From Prorocentrum cordatum (Eukaryota > Sar > Dinophyceae > Prorocentrales > Prorocentraceae), in contig CAUYUJ010001348.1 of the NCBI GenBank assembly GCA_963575745.1, positions 310,001 to 374,000 on the forward strand: a DNA stretch of 64,000 nucleotides, in the 5' to 3' direction. The notes below the pieces were generated by a model, which was not told where the DNA came from, searched no databases, and saw only the letters and a list, made by a program, of their open reading frames with translations. Below are positions 12,816 through 23,565 of the stretch, one piece after another. The translations under genes and the position numbers were made by a program. Position 1 is the first letter of the stretch. Each line of letters begins with the position of its first letter.

Positions 12816-12915
12816 AAGGGGCCCTGAGACACACGAAGAACTAGACACAAATAAAAGGATTCCCTATACTTTCACATATGACGATGAATTGTGTCTGCAC
12901 CTCTCCTGATATGTT
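12816..12915. repeat. dispersed repeat, second copy of 7386-7560
   Basis: Shares GAAGGGGCCCTGAGACACAC, ACACAAATAAAAGGATTCCC, AATTGTGTCTG and CCTCTCCTGAT with the upstream copy. The stop codon and last codons of the minus-strand gene 12864-13784 lie inside it. Confidence 0.6.
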
Positions 12916-13784
12916 CTTGGAGCCCCTGCAGGGCCCTCCGGGCCTCGCGAGGGGCGCTCCTGGGGACCGCCTTGGAGCTCCTGCACACGTTGGGGGCCGG
13001 GGGGCACTTCTGGCAACACCCGGGCGCCGGGCGGCGGCTCGACGCGGCTCCCCAGCGGCGGCTGACTCTCGCGGAGCAGCCGGCTGGCGCGCGCCGCGGC
13101 GCCGCGCAGGAGGTCGCGGAGCTCCTCCGCCTCCATGGCCCCGGGCCCGCCCGCGGCACCCGTCTGGAGGAAGTGCGCGACGTGGCGCGGGTGCAGCGTC
13201 ACCAGGGACTCGTAGGCGGTGACCGTCAGCTCGTCGGAGACGCCGAGCGTCGCGTGCGCCACCCCGCCGCTGCACAGGAAGAGGTCCCCGGGGCGCAGCA
13301 GCGCCACCTTCGACGCGCGCTCGAGGGCCCGTGCCTGCCTGGGCCCCAGCGGGGGAGCGAACTGCGCGTCGCCGAGCTCTGCGACCAGGTCGGCACTGAC
13401 CTGCCCGGCCGGCCACACGGCGAGCAGCTTCAGCCCACGCCAGTGCTTCCCGACGTTGCTCCAGAGGACCTGGTCGACGTGCAGGCCCTTGCCACTGCCG
13501 CGGCCGCCCACGAAGAGGCCGTCGTCGTAGCAGTTCCAGTACAGCGTCCAGCGCGCCAGCGTGCCCAGCCAGTCGCGCGCATGCCGCAGGCTGAGGCTCT
13601 TGGTTCGGCCGTCACCGCCCGGGGCAGAGTTGTCCGCGCTCCCCTCGCGCTCCCTCAGACGCCTCATCTCGCACGCGTAAAGGCGGCTGCCGTCCATCTC
13701 CCCGCTGGCGAGGCGCGCCTCCACGGCAGCAAGCCGACTGCGCAGATCTCGCCAAGCCTCTGGCAGCTCGTCTGGGGCACCCAC
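12864..13784 (-). CDS. JmjC/cupin-like 2-oxoglutarate/Fe(II) oxygenase-type protein
   Basis: 306 codons. The centre has the layout of a JmjC-type double-stranded beta helix. His102-x-Asp104 sits in GLHVDQ, followed by a W-rich strand and KLLAVWP, then PGDLFLCSGG and His177 in VAHAT. These match the H-x-D...H iron triad of the JmjC/cupin superfamily, so an oxygenase (protein or RNA hydroxylase or demethylase) is likely; the substrate cannot be read. The C-terminal third is Arg/Pro-rich and runs into a dispersed repeat, so the true 3' end is uncertain. The first Met (13784) is weak and an upstream exon is likely. No nearby gene on this strand gives functional context. Confidence 0.6.
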   Translation of the reverse strand: MGAPDELPEAWRDLRSRLAAVEARLASGEMDGSRLYACEMRRLREREGSADNSAPGGDGRTKSLSLRHARDWLGTLARWTLYWNCYDDGLFVGGRGSGKGLHVDQVLWSNVGKHWRGLKLLAVWPAGQVSADLVAELGDAQFAPPLGPRQARALERASKVALLRPGDLFLCSGGVAHATLGVSDELTVTAYESLVTLHPRHVAHFLQTGAAGGPGAMEAEELRDLLRGAAARASRLLRESQPPLGSRVEPPPGARVLPEVPPGPQRVQELQGGPQERPSRGPEGPAGAPRTYQERCRHNSSSYVKV

Positions 13785-15485
13785 GGCTGGCTCGGCTGGC
13801 TCGCCAGCGGCCGACTCCCATAGGCAGAAGCTGCAAGCCCGAATGCGCAGGCCCGTGCTGCTCGACTGAATGGAGCATCCCCTCCCGACTGAAATTTGCT
13901 TCGGAGCTTCCTGAAGTTCGGCCCAAGGGCGTACTCCGATCGACCATCAAACGAAACTCCCGAGGAATCCACGCGATTGCTCAAGCTGGGGACTCGGAAC
14001 AGGGGGAGCAAATACGGCGGAATGGGAACTTTACGATCGTGCTAGGACTGGGCAGGAGAATAGGAGAACGGATGGACGGAAGGAGGACACCCTCGTTACG
14101 CTTGCACGAGTCTCTCTTGACTCGAAGCTGTGCGGGCGGTCGGGCTTGCAGAGAAAGGGTAAGGGCGCGGCAACACCTCGCGCTGCACCCCGAGCTCGTC
14201 GACGTACTCGAGGGCGGCCTCAGGGTACGCCGACTACCCACCAGCACCAAGCCTGGCCAGGCCGCTCCCAGGCCCATGGTACGGCGACGGCATTGGATAT
14301 GGAACCTTCGCTGAGGAATCCAGGGCCTGGAGGCCGGTGGAGAGCCAATCGTGGATTGGCCATGGATATCACCGCCGCCCTCATCAGATAATTAGAAGGA
14401 GCCCTCCAGGGTTTGAAGTCTCCTGGGCACGCTCCCTCACGAATGCCCCCACCGTACGGAGTGCGCGTGCCGTCGTGCGCACGCATGTGCCTGGCCCTGG
14501 CCGGAAAGAAGGACGCCCTGGCCGCGTACGGCTCGGGTGCACGGGCAGCGCGCGCACGGCCTTGTGCGCCGAGAGCGCCTCGGCACTCAGCCCCCGGAGG
14601 AAGCTCAGCACGGAGCCTTCCGCACCGTCCAACGCCTCGGTGACCCAGCCGGGCAGAGCGGCCTTCGGGACGTTCAAAATCGGGGGTGCAGGTGCCTTCT
14701 GAGATCGGCAGCGGCTTGCATGGGCAGACGACGTCCACCACCGGACGGCAAGTGGACGCAGAAGGACATGCTAGTGCTATGCGCCCCCTAGGGGGCGCAC
14801 GTCCAAATCGAACAGATAGCATAAACATCGTATCGCTTCCCCCCCGGTATGGCCATCAAACGCGCGCGCTGCCCCTCTGGAGGAGACGCACGCGTAGTAC
14901 CAGTAGATTTGGATGACGCCGGGGCAAGCCTGCCAGCGAGACCGACAACGAACCAACCGCTCACCAAACGAAAACCGTGAGAGGTGCTGCCATCCGGCCT
15001 CCCCGTGAAGGAACATGTCGGAGGAGGGCCTGGTTGCGGCGGCTGTCCCGCCCAAACTAGATCCGCACAAGATCGGTCTCCGGACCCCAGACCCTTCCCG
15101 GCGCCCGCCCAAGCCCGTTCTTCGGGGCGGCTCCAGCTGTGGCCACGAGAGGCCTCCGGGGGGCCCAGAGCAGGGCGCAGAACGCAAGGCAAGGCCGCCG
15201 CCGTCTCGGCTGGCCCAGAGCTCCGAGCATGGCGCGGCCTCCTCCTCCAGGCCGGTCGCGCCGAGGCCGCCGCGGAGCACCACGACGTCCTCGAGGTGGT
15301 CCTCGAGCAGCAGGGCCCGGGCGAACTCCTCCGGCGAGCGCACGGCGCGCGGCTGCCGCGCGGGGTCGCCGAGCACGTGGAGCGGCCAGGTGGAGGCCAC
15401 CAGGCAGGCCCACTCCTGCCGGGGCAGGGCCCGCCGAGGCGGCGGCGGCCCTCCCCTCCCTGGCGCTGCCTATAGAGCGACCGCA
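13785..15485 (-). other. unassigned; possible minus-strand exons
   Basis: No complete gene. Two minus-strand stretches look protein-like rather than repetitive: about 14510-14677 (reads NVPKAALPGWVTEALDG...) and about 15190-15400 (reads SPEEFARALLLEDHLEDVVV...). They could be exons of a spliced gene, perhaps upstream of the JmjC-like gene. I cannot name a family. Confidence 0.25.
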
Positions 15486-15489
15486 CCTA

Positions 15490-15690
15490 CCTTGTCCCTT
15501 CGCCCCCCTCCTCCCTCCTCCTCCTCCTCCTCCTCCTCCTCCTCCTCCTCCTCCTCCTCCTCCTCCTCCTCCTCCTCCTCCTTCTCCTCCCGGGGTCCGC
15601 CCCGTGCTGGGGGCCCGGGGGCGGGGCGGGCCCGACCGCGGCGAGGCGACAGGCCCCCGGGGCGGCCCCGGAGGAGGGAGGAGGGAGGAG
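15490..15690. repeat. (CTC)n tract plus dispersed GC-rich repeat
   Basis: A CTC trinucleotide tract at about 15500-15585 is followed by GGGGTCCGCCCCGTGCTGGG and GCGGGCCCGACCGCGG (15593-15645). The same combination in inverted order lies at 23055-23770, with its GC-rich part at 23703-23764. Confidence 0.65.
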
Positions 15691-16120
15691 GGAGGAGTAG
15701 CGAGCGCATGAGGGGACGCGCCGAGTCGGGAATCGGGACAGAGAGCAACGATTGGGAAGAGGTGAGAACGCACAATCACTCACAGACTGAATGGGGAACG
15801 CGAGAGGGCAAGCCCAACCATATCCCTTCGCACGAACCCGACGACGGGCCCATGCCGAAGATACAGGCCAGGAGACTGGCCTGGGCTCGGGGCCGATCGA
15901 ATCACCAGGCCCCGCACAGAGAAATTAAGAACAAAACGAATTGAACCGAATTCAGGTAGCTAGGCCAAGCCACTCCACAGCGGGGTCAGAGACCAACATG
16001 CGCCAAGGGAGGGGGATGGGGTGCCTGCGACCCTCGCTGGGGTGACGCCCTTCGGCGAAATTATTCCGCCTCCATTTCCTCTGAGGGTTCCCCTCAAAGG
16101 CTTTGGGGCCCTCGCATTCA

Positions 16121-18130
16121 TTATAAAGCTGGGATCTGTGAGCGCGCTCCGAAAAGGATCCGCAGCGCATGCATCCAACCACGTCGCCCGCACGGTAGAG
16201 CACGTGGCCTCGAGAGGCCTGAGGAGGGACCGTCCCCTCCGCGGGGAGCACCGTGCTGGGAGGGGCGGCGTTGGCCCTCGTGGTGGCCGCCGCCAGGCTG
16301 CACTCTTGGCTTGACCCTACGGGGGGGTCGAATGAAAGCCTCAGCCTCCTCGTCCTCAGGCCTCCTAGTTTTGCCCACAATCCTAACCCTCGGGCTCGGG
16401 TGGGGAGGAGGAGGAGGAGGGAGGTCAGAGGACGAGGCAGGGGGGGAGGGAGGGTCCCCGCGCAGCACCTTCCTCCCAGGGCCGTCCTCGTCAAGTCCGC
16501 CTTCCAGGCCGACAAGGCATCCCAGGGGCCTCTTGAGGGCCTGTCGGGGGCCGTGGGGCGGGCTCCGCGGGGCCACCTCAGGGCAGGACTGGGGCACTGG
16601 GACCTGAGGTTCCGAGAGGCGGTGCACTGTGCAAACCTCGAGGGCCAGGCGCTTCCGTCCAGATGCGGTCCGCGCGAAGCGCTGACAGTATTTACATTTC
16701 CATCCTCCAGCCAGCGCTGGCCTGACGTCGTGCAGGCGCTGGCTCCTTGTCAGAACTGGCTGCTGTCGTCCAGGCCGACGTCGTTGCTGGTGTCGTCGAC
16801 GTGGCTTGCGTACAGGCGGTGGCTGGCGGTCCTGATTCCCAACCAGCGTCATGGAGGACCCAATCCAGCACGCCACCTGCCTGACAATTTTGAGCATGTT
16901 CGAGTGGAGCTGGCTGACTTCCGACGGCAACGCGTGCATAGCCAGCCCCCTCTTCGCCGCAACATCTGCATCGTCGTTACCCTTCTTGTCCACGCTTATC
17001 TCTTCGTGAAGCTGGTGCGATCGAACATCGGAGATCTCCAGCTGCGGGGACAATCCCCCATGATCCTGGATGGCCGGCCATCGCAATCTCCACATATCAC
17101 AATTCGGCCTGCGCGGGTGTGTGCACCGCTCAGGCCCGCTCATGATGCCCTCCACGGTGCCCAGGCAGTCCGTGCGGATATGCATCGGCAGCATCCCATG
17201 TCGTAGAGCTTGAATGACCGCGTATAATTCAGCTCGCGGTACTGATTGTTGGTGTCCTGGTAGTGCTCCATACGCAATCCCTCGTAGTGTCTGGCCTGTC
17301 ATCATCGCAATCCCCCAGCCTGCTCTGTTGGCCTCAGGCCAGGCTACGGGGGAGAGCCCTGAACCATCCGTGTAGATTTCACCCGTCAGCATGGTCATGT
17401 CGCCTCCATGTGCAAACCTCCATGAGTCCACCATGGCTGGTGGCGGAATAGCAGGCAGGGCGCCCCTCGGCATCAGGCCCCTGGTGAACAAGAGGTCGTT
17501 GTGAGGTGAGGCTCGAGCTGCCTGGATAATGTAAGCATCAACTGCAGCTTCCCTTGCTTGCTGGAGCAAAGGGCAGGACGAGAGACGGTGATGTACTGTC
17601 CCAGGGCAGTCCATACAATATTGGCACAAGTTGTCAGCAGCGCATCCATGTTTATATAGCCGAGCTTGGGACCATTGACCCCCAATGATCGAGGTGCGTA
17701 GTGCTGCTCGAGCCTGTTCTGACAAGTGCCACTTCTTGGCCAGCTCCTTCTGTGCCAGCAACATCTTGAGCGGGCCCATCCAGTAGCCACACGATCTCCT
17801 TATTGGTGGGTCGTCCTCTGGCACATGATCCTTCTGGCGACTCCAATCTTCAAACTTCACGTTGATAAAGTCCCGCCTTGCTAGAACTCTGAGCCATGCA
17901 GGGCTGTCAGTAGTGAGGTCCAGGTCTATACCTGAGCACGTAGTCCATGTCGTCGCAGTCGTCACACGCCAATTGATAGCATGAAGTTCCACCAAGACGG
18001 CCCCTGCTGGGCCAGCTACGTCAGCGTGCTTCGGGGTAGAACCTAGTATCTGGCGCTGCTGCCTGAATGCCTTTTCCAGCACGTAGTTGGGCACCTTGGC
18101 GTCCTGGACGAGCATGGCCCACGTATAAAA
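16121..18130 (-). CDS. LINE-A ORF2, 3' part: zinc knuckle, RNase H, C-terminal zinc finger
   Basis: Continues ORF2 after the frame break at 18131-18136; no start of its own is needed. It carries a Cys/His knuckle typical of the LINE region after the reverse transcriptase (CQYC, then HHRLSSC). A complete-looking RNase H type I domain follows: TDGSG, then the Glu of RAELYAV, the Asp of RTDCLG and a final GNDDAD. That set gives the acidic catalytic residues. After a basic, Gln/Arg-rich linker comes CKYC ... CTVH, a second zinc-binding motif near the C terminus. This part would degrade RNA in the RNA:DNA hybrid and may bind template RNA. Confidence 0.85.
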   Translation of the reverse strand, partial: FYTWAMLVQDAKVPNYVLEKAFRQQRQILGSTPKHADVAGPAGAVLVELHAINWRVTTATTWTTCSGIDLDLTTDSPAWLRVLARRDFINVKFEDWSRQKDHVPEDDPPIRRSCGYWMGPLKMLLAQKELAKKWHLSEQARAALRTSIIGGQWSQARLYKHGCAADNLCQYCMDCPGTVHHRLSSCPLLQQAREAAVDAYIIQAARASPHNDLLFTRGLMPRGALPAIPPPAMVDSWRFAHGGDMTMLTGEIYTDGSGLSPVAWPEANRAGWGIAMMTGQTLRGIAYGALPGHQQSVPRAELYAVIQALRHGMLPMHIRTDCLGTVEGIMSGPERCTHPRRPNCDMWRLRWPAIQDHGGLSPQLEISDVRSHQLHEEISVDKKGNDDADVAAKRGLAMHALPSEVSQLHSNMLKIVRQVACWIGSSMTLVGNQDRQPPPVRKPRRRHQQRRRPGRQQPVLTRSQRLHDVRPALAGGWKCKYCQRFARTASGRKRLALEVCTVHRLSEPQVPVPQSCPEVAPRSPPHGPRQALKRPLGCLVGLEGGLDEDGPGRKVLRGDPPSPPASSSDLPPPPPPHPSPRVRIVGKTRRPEDEEAEAFIRPPRRVKPRVQPGGGHHEGQRRPSQHGAPRGGDGPSSGLSRPRALPCGRRGWMHALRILFGARSQIPAL

Positions 18131-18136
18131 GGGGGG

Positions 18137-19170
18137 CCCACAGTCGCCATCATCTCAGGGTGCTCAAAGAAACGCGGCTCGAGCTGAGCAGCCAGCCAGA
18201 CTGAAGTGCCAGGAGGAGTGCGCCGCCAGCCCACGCGAACCATGCTGACCATCGGCTTGATCAGCGTCTTGGTGGCGCCCACGATCTGGATGCCATACTG
18301 CGTGGCGGGGGCAATGCATGGCTGCGCCACCGCTCGCCCGATCTTGGCCAGTCCATTGAGCCTCCTGATGCGCGGGAGCCTCTTCTTCATCTTGCGCACC
18401 CTCTTGCGAATCGTTTCGAAGCTCAGCCTGTGCCCTCCTTTAGCTTCCATGCCGAGCACCTCCAATGTTTTGTAAGGCCGAAATCCGTGACGATGGACCT
18501 GCTGGGTGACCTGCTGCGCAATCTCAAAATCTGAGGCCAACACTTTCGCCTTGTCCTGAGCAATTGGAAGGTCAAGAGCCTTGAGAACTGCAGCGAGCCG
18601 CTGCAAGATACGCACCGTCTGGTAGACAATGTCCTGCGGCGTGGCAACCACCTGGATCGTGATGTCGTCTGCGTAGATGTCCAACGAGTGGTGCGCCTCG
18701 TCGGTGTTGGCGAATGATTTCTCGAAGATGTCGAAAGGCAGCGTCATGACCAGCTGCAGCAGGAACATAGCAATCGAACAGCCTGGGAGTACTCCCCTGC
18801 TCACCTGGCACGAGTAGGAAAAGGAGGTGGTCCACTTGATTCTCCTCGGGGCGTAGTACATCGCCAGGCATAGCTGCAGGATCTGTGCTGGGAACCCGTA
18901 ATGTGCGGCAGCCTGCAGGACTCGACGCCAACAGACTCTGTCGAAGCACTTGCTGATGTCCACGAGTGTGGTGGTGGTGGCCCTCCGCCTGTCATGGGCG
19001 TAGGCCTCAGCGTAAATCATGGTGCGCGCACTCACATCTAGTGTACATTTGTGGGTGCCCAGCGCGAAATAGGGCCGAGTATTCTGTGAGATCCAAATCC
19101 GAACTTGCGCAAGCCTGAGCTTCGTGTAGATCCGATACGCCGCAGGAAGGAGAGCTATTGGCCGAAACCC
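18137..19170 (-). CDS. LINE-A ORF2, reverse transcriptase domain
   Basis: Starts immediately after an in-frame TGA (19171-19173) that interrupts KPQ-[stop]-GFRPIALLP, the usual entry to a LINE reverse transcriptase. Motifs in order: LVDISKCFDRV (motif A, catalytic Asp), SRGVLPGCSIA (motif B) and YADDITIQV (motif C, catalytic Asp-Asp), then thumb-like basic helices. All catalytic aspartates are intact. The reading frame is the same as the endonuclease segment upstream, so these are one protein broken by nonsense codons rather than separate genes. Confidence 0.9.
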
Positions 19171-19173
19171 TCA

Positions 19174-20724
19174 TTGCGGCTTGGCCAGGAGCATGATGTG
19201 CACGTTGAGCATGGCCGTCGGCCATCTCATCCATGCTTCCGCAGCCCAGTAAATATAAATCAGCATGGCTAGGGCTGCGTCCGACACCAGAGAGAGGGCA
19301 CGAGGTGGAAGTGCATCAGCTCCAAGACCAGTGCGCCACCTGAATGTAGCTGCTGCCCTTCTCGTCTGTGCGATCGTCGGTACGGGCAGGGCCGCAGGAG
19401 GAAGGTGGCGAATCGCTGCCACGAGGTCAAGATCTTCATGATCAGCGAGCGGTCGCGGGAGGTCTGCATCATCTCGTCGCTCGCCCTCCCAGATCTTCCT
19501 CCAAATGTCCATCTGGCTGTCTGCGATCGCCTGCGGGTGCGACGTCGTGGTCTTCCCCTGCTTGATCTGCGCATGAGCCCAAGGCTGCACTCTCGTGATC
19601 GAGTAAACTTGCGCGGGGCCCGTGACCATCGCATCTCGTGCCCAAGACTTGAACTTGCGAGCTCGATGCCTGCCTTCTTGCCTGTCGAGCTGGTCAACGT
19701 GCGCCATGATGATATTGGCGAAGGCCTGGAGGCACAAGGGGCACTGCAGGGGGGTCTGATTGCAGGCAAGGTAGATGATGTCCCAGGCGCTGTCGAAGTA
19801 TTGATTGCCCTCGGCCGTGTGGACGTCCTGCCAATGTCCTGGACGAAGCAGTCTGGGGAGATGAGTCCAGCGTGCTCGGCGCCGAGGTGGTGGCACTGGA
19901 CGGGCCGATATATTGCACGCGTTCTTCGCCAGATCTTTCTGTCCTCCGAACTGCTCCTGAGAGCCTCTGGACGCCAAGAGTTCACCACCCCCTGTTAGTC
20001 CTTTTGGTGGCATCGAGGCCAGGCCAGTGCCAGAAGGTTGAGACGGCCTGGGGTCCTGGGAGACCTTCTGGCGCACTCTCCTGGCAAAGGGGGCGGCGTC
20101 ATCAGAGGATGGCGAAACCTGTATCCTATGAGAGAGAGACTCCCCCTCGTAGGTGCCCTGCTGGTCGTCGTAGTAGCGGAGGAGGTCTGGCATCGGCCTG
20201 TCGCCCATGATCCTCCTCATGTCGTTCCTGATCGCCTCGAGCTCCTCCCAATGCTGACTGGCGTCGCGTCTCCCAAGTGGTGTGTCATGCATGGCCAGCC
20301 AGTCCAGGTAGGATATGATGGCAGCGCGGTTCTCAGAGGAACGGCCCCAGGCGCCGTTGCAGATGTCATCTGCGAGCTCGCGCAGAGAGTTGAAATTGCC
20401 ATCCGCGAGGGCTGCTGCTACCCATGCAACGTGTTGAGGCAGCCTTGAGCACTCCATCGCGTAGGGGACGCACCATCCTCGCCACGAACGCCCCCCCGAT
20501 TCAGCGTCCGACAGGTCAGGCATCCATCGGGTAGCACCAGCTGCGACCGCCTCCCTGAACTCCTCCCCGGCGCCATCATGACCCACGTCGTCAGGAGGAG
20601 GGGTCGTCCCATATCTCCAGGGGCGGCGAGGCGCCTCCAGCTTCCCAGATCCACCTGTGGGACCGAGCTCGCCGCTGCCGTCGTCGGGGTCGCAGGTGAA
20701 GGCTGAGGGCCTGGACGTAGACCG
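19174..20724 (-). CDS. LINE-A ORF2, linker between endonuclease and reverse transcriptase
   Basis: In frame with the endonuclease, separated from it by a single TGA at 20725-20727. The segment is variable and charged, with a CPLCLQAF cysteine pair and a long helical stretch that resembles the pre-RT region of other LINEs. It ends at the TGA before the reverse transcriptase. No independent function is inferred. Confidence 0.7.
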
Positions 20725-21965
20725 TCATCTGGGCTCGTGTGCCTCGTAGCATTTGGGCTGGGGTGTGCACTCGCCAGCTGCTGCAGCGAGGTGACGCCGA
20801 AGTCGAAGAAAGTCAGCAACGAGGTCTAGCACCGCCTGACCCACTGCGCGAAGATATCGAGCCTCACTGCATCCATCAGGATGGGGACCAGTCTTGGGAC
20901 CTCCAATCGGGCGCCAGATATACTTGGCCCCATCTGCGCGGCCACGGTAAGAATCAGGATCGTCAACCTGGTAGATGCCGATGAGCTCGCTCTCGACGTG
21001 GGAAATGAACTGGCCGTGCAGGGCATCCATTCGGCCGATCGCTTCCTCCTTGGAAGCGGGCGGGCCTCGCTGCGCGCCCCTGTCCACAATGTCCAGGTAG
21101 TCTGGCGTGGGGATCGGACCATATAGGGGACGACAGCCCTCCGTGGCAGGAGGCCCTTTGGGCAGCGCCCTGGGAGCTCTGATGCTGAGGATCTGCATAG
21201 TCTTCGGCCTGGCCTTGATGTAGGTGATGACGGGCTTGTGAGGTCGAGCTGGCCACGTCAACATCGTGGTCGGCGATCGGCATGCCGTCTCAAGGCCAGG
21301 GGACGTGATGAAGTAGTCGATGTGATTGTATGCGCCCTTCGGTGTGCGACAGGTGCCCTCCTCCCTGGTGCATAGGAGAGCGGCAGGTAGCATTTCGGGC
21401 AGCCCCATCTGCAGGTCGTCCTGGGGGCTGATGTTCCAGTCGCCTGCGATGATGAAGGGCTTGTTCATGTATCTGAGAAACCGAGACAAGTTCAAGTAGC
21501 GGTCGTAGTTGGCTGGAAGGTAGTTGGTCGTGTGCGCGCACTCCATGTATACAGATCCCACCAGCAGCCCTCCAGTAAGTCCCACATCAACGTGTATGAC
21601 CACTGCCCAGGCTGGTGTGATGTCATGGGTAGCTGTGCCATCGGGTCCCTCGACGACGGTGGCTGGTAAGTGGGAACGCACAAAGACCCCTGTGTCTGCA
21701 CTGGGCAAGCCTGTAGGTAATCTGCGGCAGGGCGTGACGAAGGCCGCCCAGCCGTTGCGTCGAGCCCAAGACTGCGCCTGCGCCAGACACCCCCCATCAA
21801 GTCGCAACTCCTGGGCGCACACGATATTGACCCCTGTCGTACCCTCCGCCAAAAAGGTCCTGCAGGTATCCCAACAAGAACCGTTGAAGGTAGCAACTGC
21901 AATATCTTTGCGCTTGGAGCCTCGTGGGGCCCTCCTAGCTGTCGTCGCCCGCGTTCTCCCATGCT
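20725..21965 (-). CDS. LINE-A ORF2, apurinic-like (EEP) endonuclease domain
   Basis: Exonuclease-endonuclease-phosphatase fold. The order IAVATFNG, CAQELRLDG (metal-binding Glu), VGSVYMEC, IAGDWNI (Asp-x-Asn), HIDYFIT (general acid Asp region) and PHKPVI (His-containing end) follows that family. It would nick target DNA to prime reverse transcription. The same frame remains open upstream to 23043 over ORF1 and a CCT tract, but the domain begins near 21915, so the start given is approximate. It ends at TGA 20725-20727. Confidence 0.85.
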
Positions 21966-22960
21966 GCACGTTCGACGGGCATCTGATCGTCATGTCCTGC
22001 TGGCTGAGCTGGAGGGCGAAAGGCGGCTGACTGCAGAGGTGGCGCAGCTGATGCCCGCGGTGGCGAAGCTCCTGTCGCCAAGGAGCCGATGGTGGAGACC
22101 TGCTGCTCGATGGTGGTGAGGAGCTGGGCGCCGTCCATGTTCGACGTGCCTGCGCGCGCCGACAGGAGGACAGCCTGGAGCTGCTGGATGGCGACCGAGG
22201 CGTTAGCCATCGCAGGGGCCCGCTCAGCGGCCACGGCCGCCGCTGCTGACTGGGCGTGGGCGACCTCCGCGCTGAGGCTGGTCGTCTCTGCCTCGAGCCT
22301 GTTGAGCTGCTGCTGAGCGTCGGCGAGTTCCTTGGACAGCTGCTCGACCTGTGCGGCCTTGGCGGCGCGCTCAGAGTCCTTGGCGGTCCATCTGTCTTTG
22401 GCGCTCTTGAGCAGGTCTGAGGGGTCCATCTGAGCACGCAATAGGGACTCCTCCTTGTCGTGGGCGGCCTTGGCGGCGATGACCAGGTCATGCTCGTCAC
22501 CGTAGGTCCGTCGTAAGGCCAGCCATGCACGCTTGGACTTCGCTGCTGATGACTGCTGTGGCGCGGCATCGCCAGCAGCCTGAGGAGCAGCAGGAGCAGG
22601 ATCAGCGCGGTCGCGCGAGGGCGCCTCGGCGCCGCGCGAAGGAGGCCTCCTGCTGCGGCTGGGCGCTCGCTGGGGGGCGGTCGTGGGCCTGCCGTCCCTG
22701 TCCCTGCCGCACGCCCAGCACGTCGTCCTGCTCGAGTAGTTGTTGCGGAACCCGCAGGCCTTGGACGCTTTGCACGGCCATACCTCGCCATGCATCTGCA
22801 CGTGCTGCGGTTCCTCGGGCGGGGCGCTGCCGTGGTGCGCCTGCAGGAGCCGCCTGGCGGCAGCCTCTCGCAGCGTCTGCCGCGCGCTGGCGCGGCGCCT
22901 GCGCAGGCGGCGATGCCAGGCTGGCGACGGAGCGCGCCCGCTGGGGCCGCTCGCCGCCAC
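21935..22960 (-). CDS. LINE-A ORF1: zinc finger and coiled-coil protein
   Basis: 341 codons. A basic N terminus is followed by a RanBP2-like zinc finger at about residues 61-85 (Cys63, Cys69, Cys81 and Cys84, with WPC, GFRNNY and CWACG around them). An Arg/Ser/Pro-rich linker follows, then an Ala/Glu/Gln-rich coiled coil at roughly residues 160-240. This layout (nucleic-acid-binding finger plus multimerising coil) fits a LINE ORF1 product that packages the RNA. It overlaps the start of ORF2 in a different phase, as in many LINEs. Confidence 0.75.
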   Translation of the reverse strand: MAASGPSGRAPSPAWHRRLRRRRASARQTLREAAARRLLQAHHGSAPPEEPQHVQMHGEVWPCKASKACGFRNNYSSRTTCWACGRDRDGRPTTAPQRAPSRSRRPPSRGAEAPSRDRADPAPAAPQAAGDAAPQQSSAAKSKRAWLALRRTYGDEHDLVIAAKAAHDKEESLLRAQMDPSDLLKSAKDRWTAKDSERAAKAAQVEQLSKELADAQQQLNRLEAETTSLSAEVAHAQSAAAAVAAERAPAMANASVAIQQLQAVLLSARAGTSNMDGAQLLTTIEQQVSTIGSLATGASPPRASAAPPLQSAAFRPPAQPAGHDDQMPVERAAWENAGDDS

Positions 22961-23054
22961 AGCTGCGCCTGCGCCCGCCGTCGGGCTGCAGGCTGGGGCC
23001 AGATGGATGCGCCCGCCGCGCGCCCCCGCGCGCGTGGGCCCAAATGGCAGCCTG

Positions 23055-23565
23055 GGGAGGAAGGAGGAGGAGGAGGAGGAGGAGGAGGAGGAGGAGGAGG
23101 AGGAGGAGGAGGAGGGGGAGGAGGGAGGGAGGAGGGGGAGGGGGAGGAGGAGGAGGAGGAGGAGGAGGAGGAGGAGGAGGAGAGGAGGAGGAGGAGGAGG
23201 AGGGGAGAGCAGGATGAGGAGGATGATGAGATGAGGAGGAGGAGGGAGGAGGAGGAGAGGAGGAGGAGGAGGAGGAGGAGGAGGAGGGGAGGAGGGGGAG
23301 GAGGGGGAGGAGGAGGAGGAGGAGGAGGGAGGAGGAGGAGGAGGAGGAGGAGGAGGAGGAGGAGGAGGAGGGGGGGAGGAGGAGGAGGAGGAGGAGGAGG
23401 AGGAGGAGGAGGAGGGAGGAGGAGGGGGAGGAGGAGGGAGGAGGAGGAGGAGGAGGAGGAGGAGGAGGAGGAGGAGGAGGAGGGGGAGGAGGAGGAGGAG
23501 GAGGAGGAGGAGGAGGAGGAGGAGGAGGAGGAGGAGAGGAGGAGGAGGAGAGGGGTCCGGGAGCC
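23055..23565. repeat. (GGA)n microsatellite
   Basis: About 500 bp of GGA with interspersed GGG and GAT. Poly-Glu, poly-Arg or poly-Pro/Ser frames across it are artefacts. Confidence 0.95.

Larger units (their letters stand above)
16121..22960 (-). mobile_element. LINE-type non-LTR retrotransposon (LINE-A)
   Basis: Minus-strand element with ORF1 (21935-22960) followed by an overlapping ORF2 in another phase. ORF2 runs endonuclease, linker, reverse transcriptase, Cys/His knuckle, RNase H and C-terminal zinc knuckle. ORF2 stays in one frame from about 21965 down to about 18137, except for TGA codons at 20725-20727 and 19171-19173. It then changes frame at a run of six G (18131-18136); one extra base there would restore it. 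The element is therefore near full length but inactive as assembled. No long poly-A or obvious target-site duplication was seen. A GGA tract lies upstream of its 5' end. Confidence 0.9.

Noticed and set aside
10834-12816. 660-codon frame
   Set aside because: Crosses a degenerate repeat, a GA microsatellite and GC-rich DNA; amino-acid composition changes at each boundary and no domain is present.
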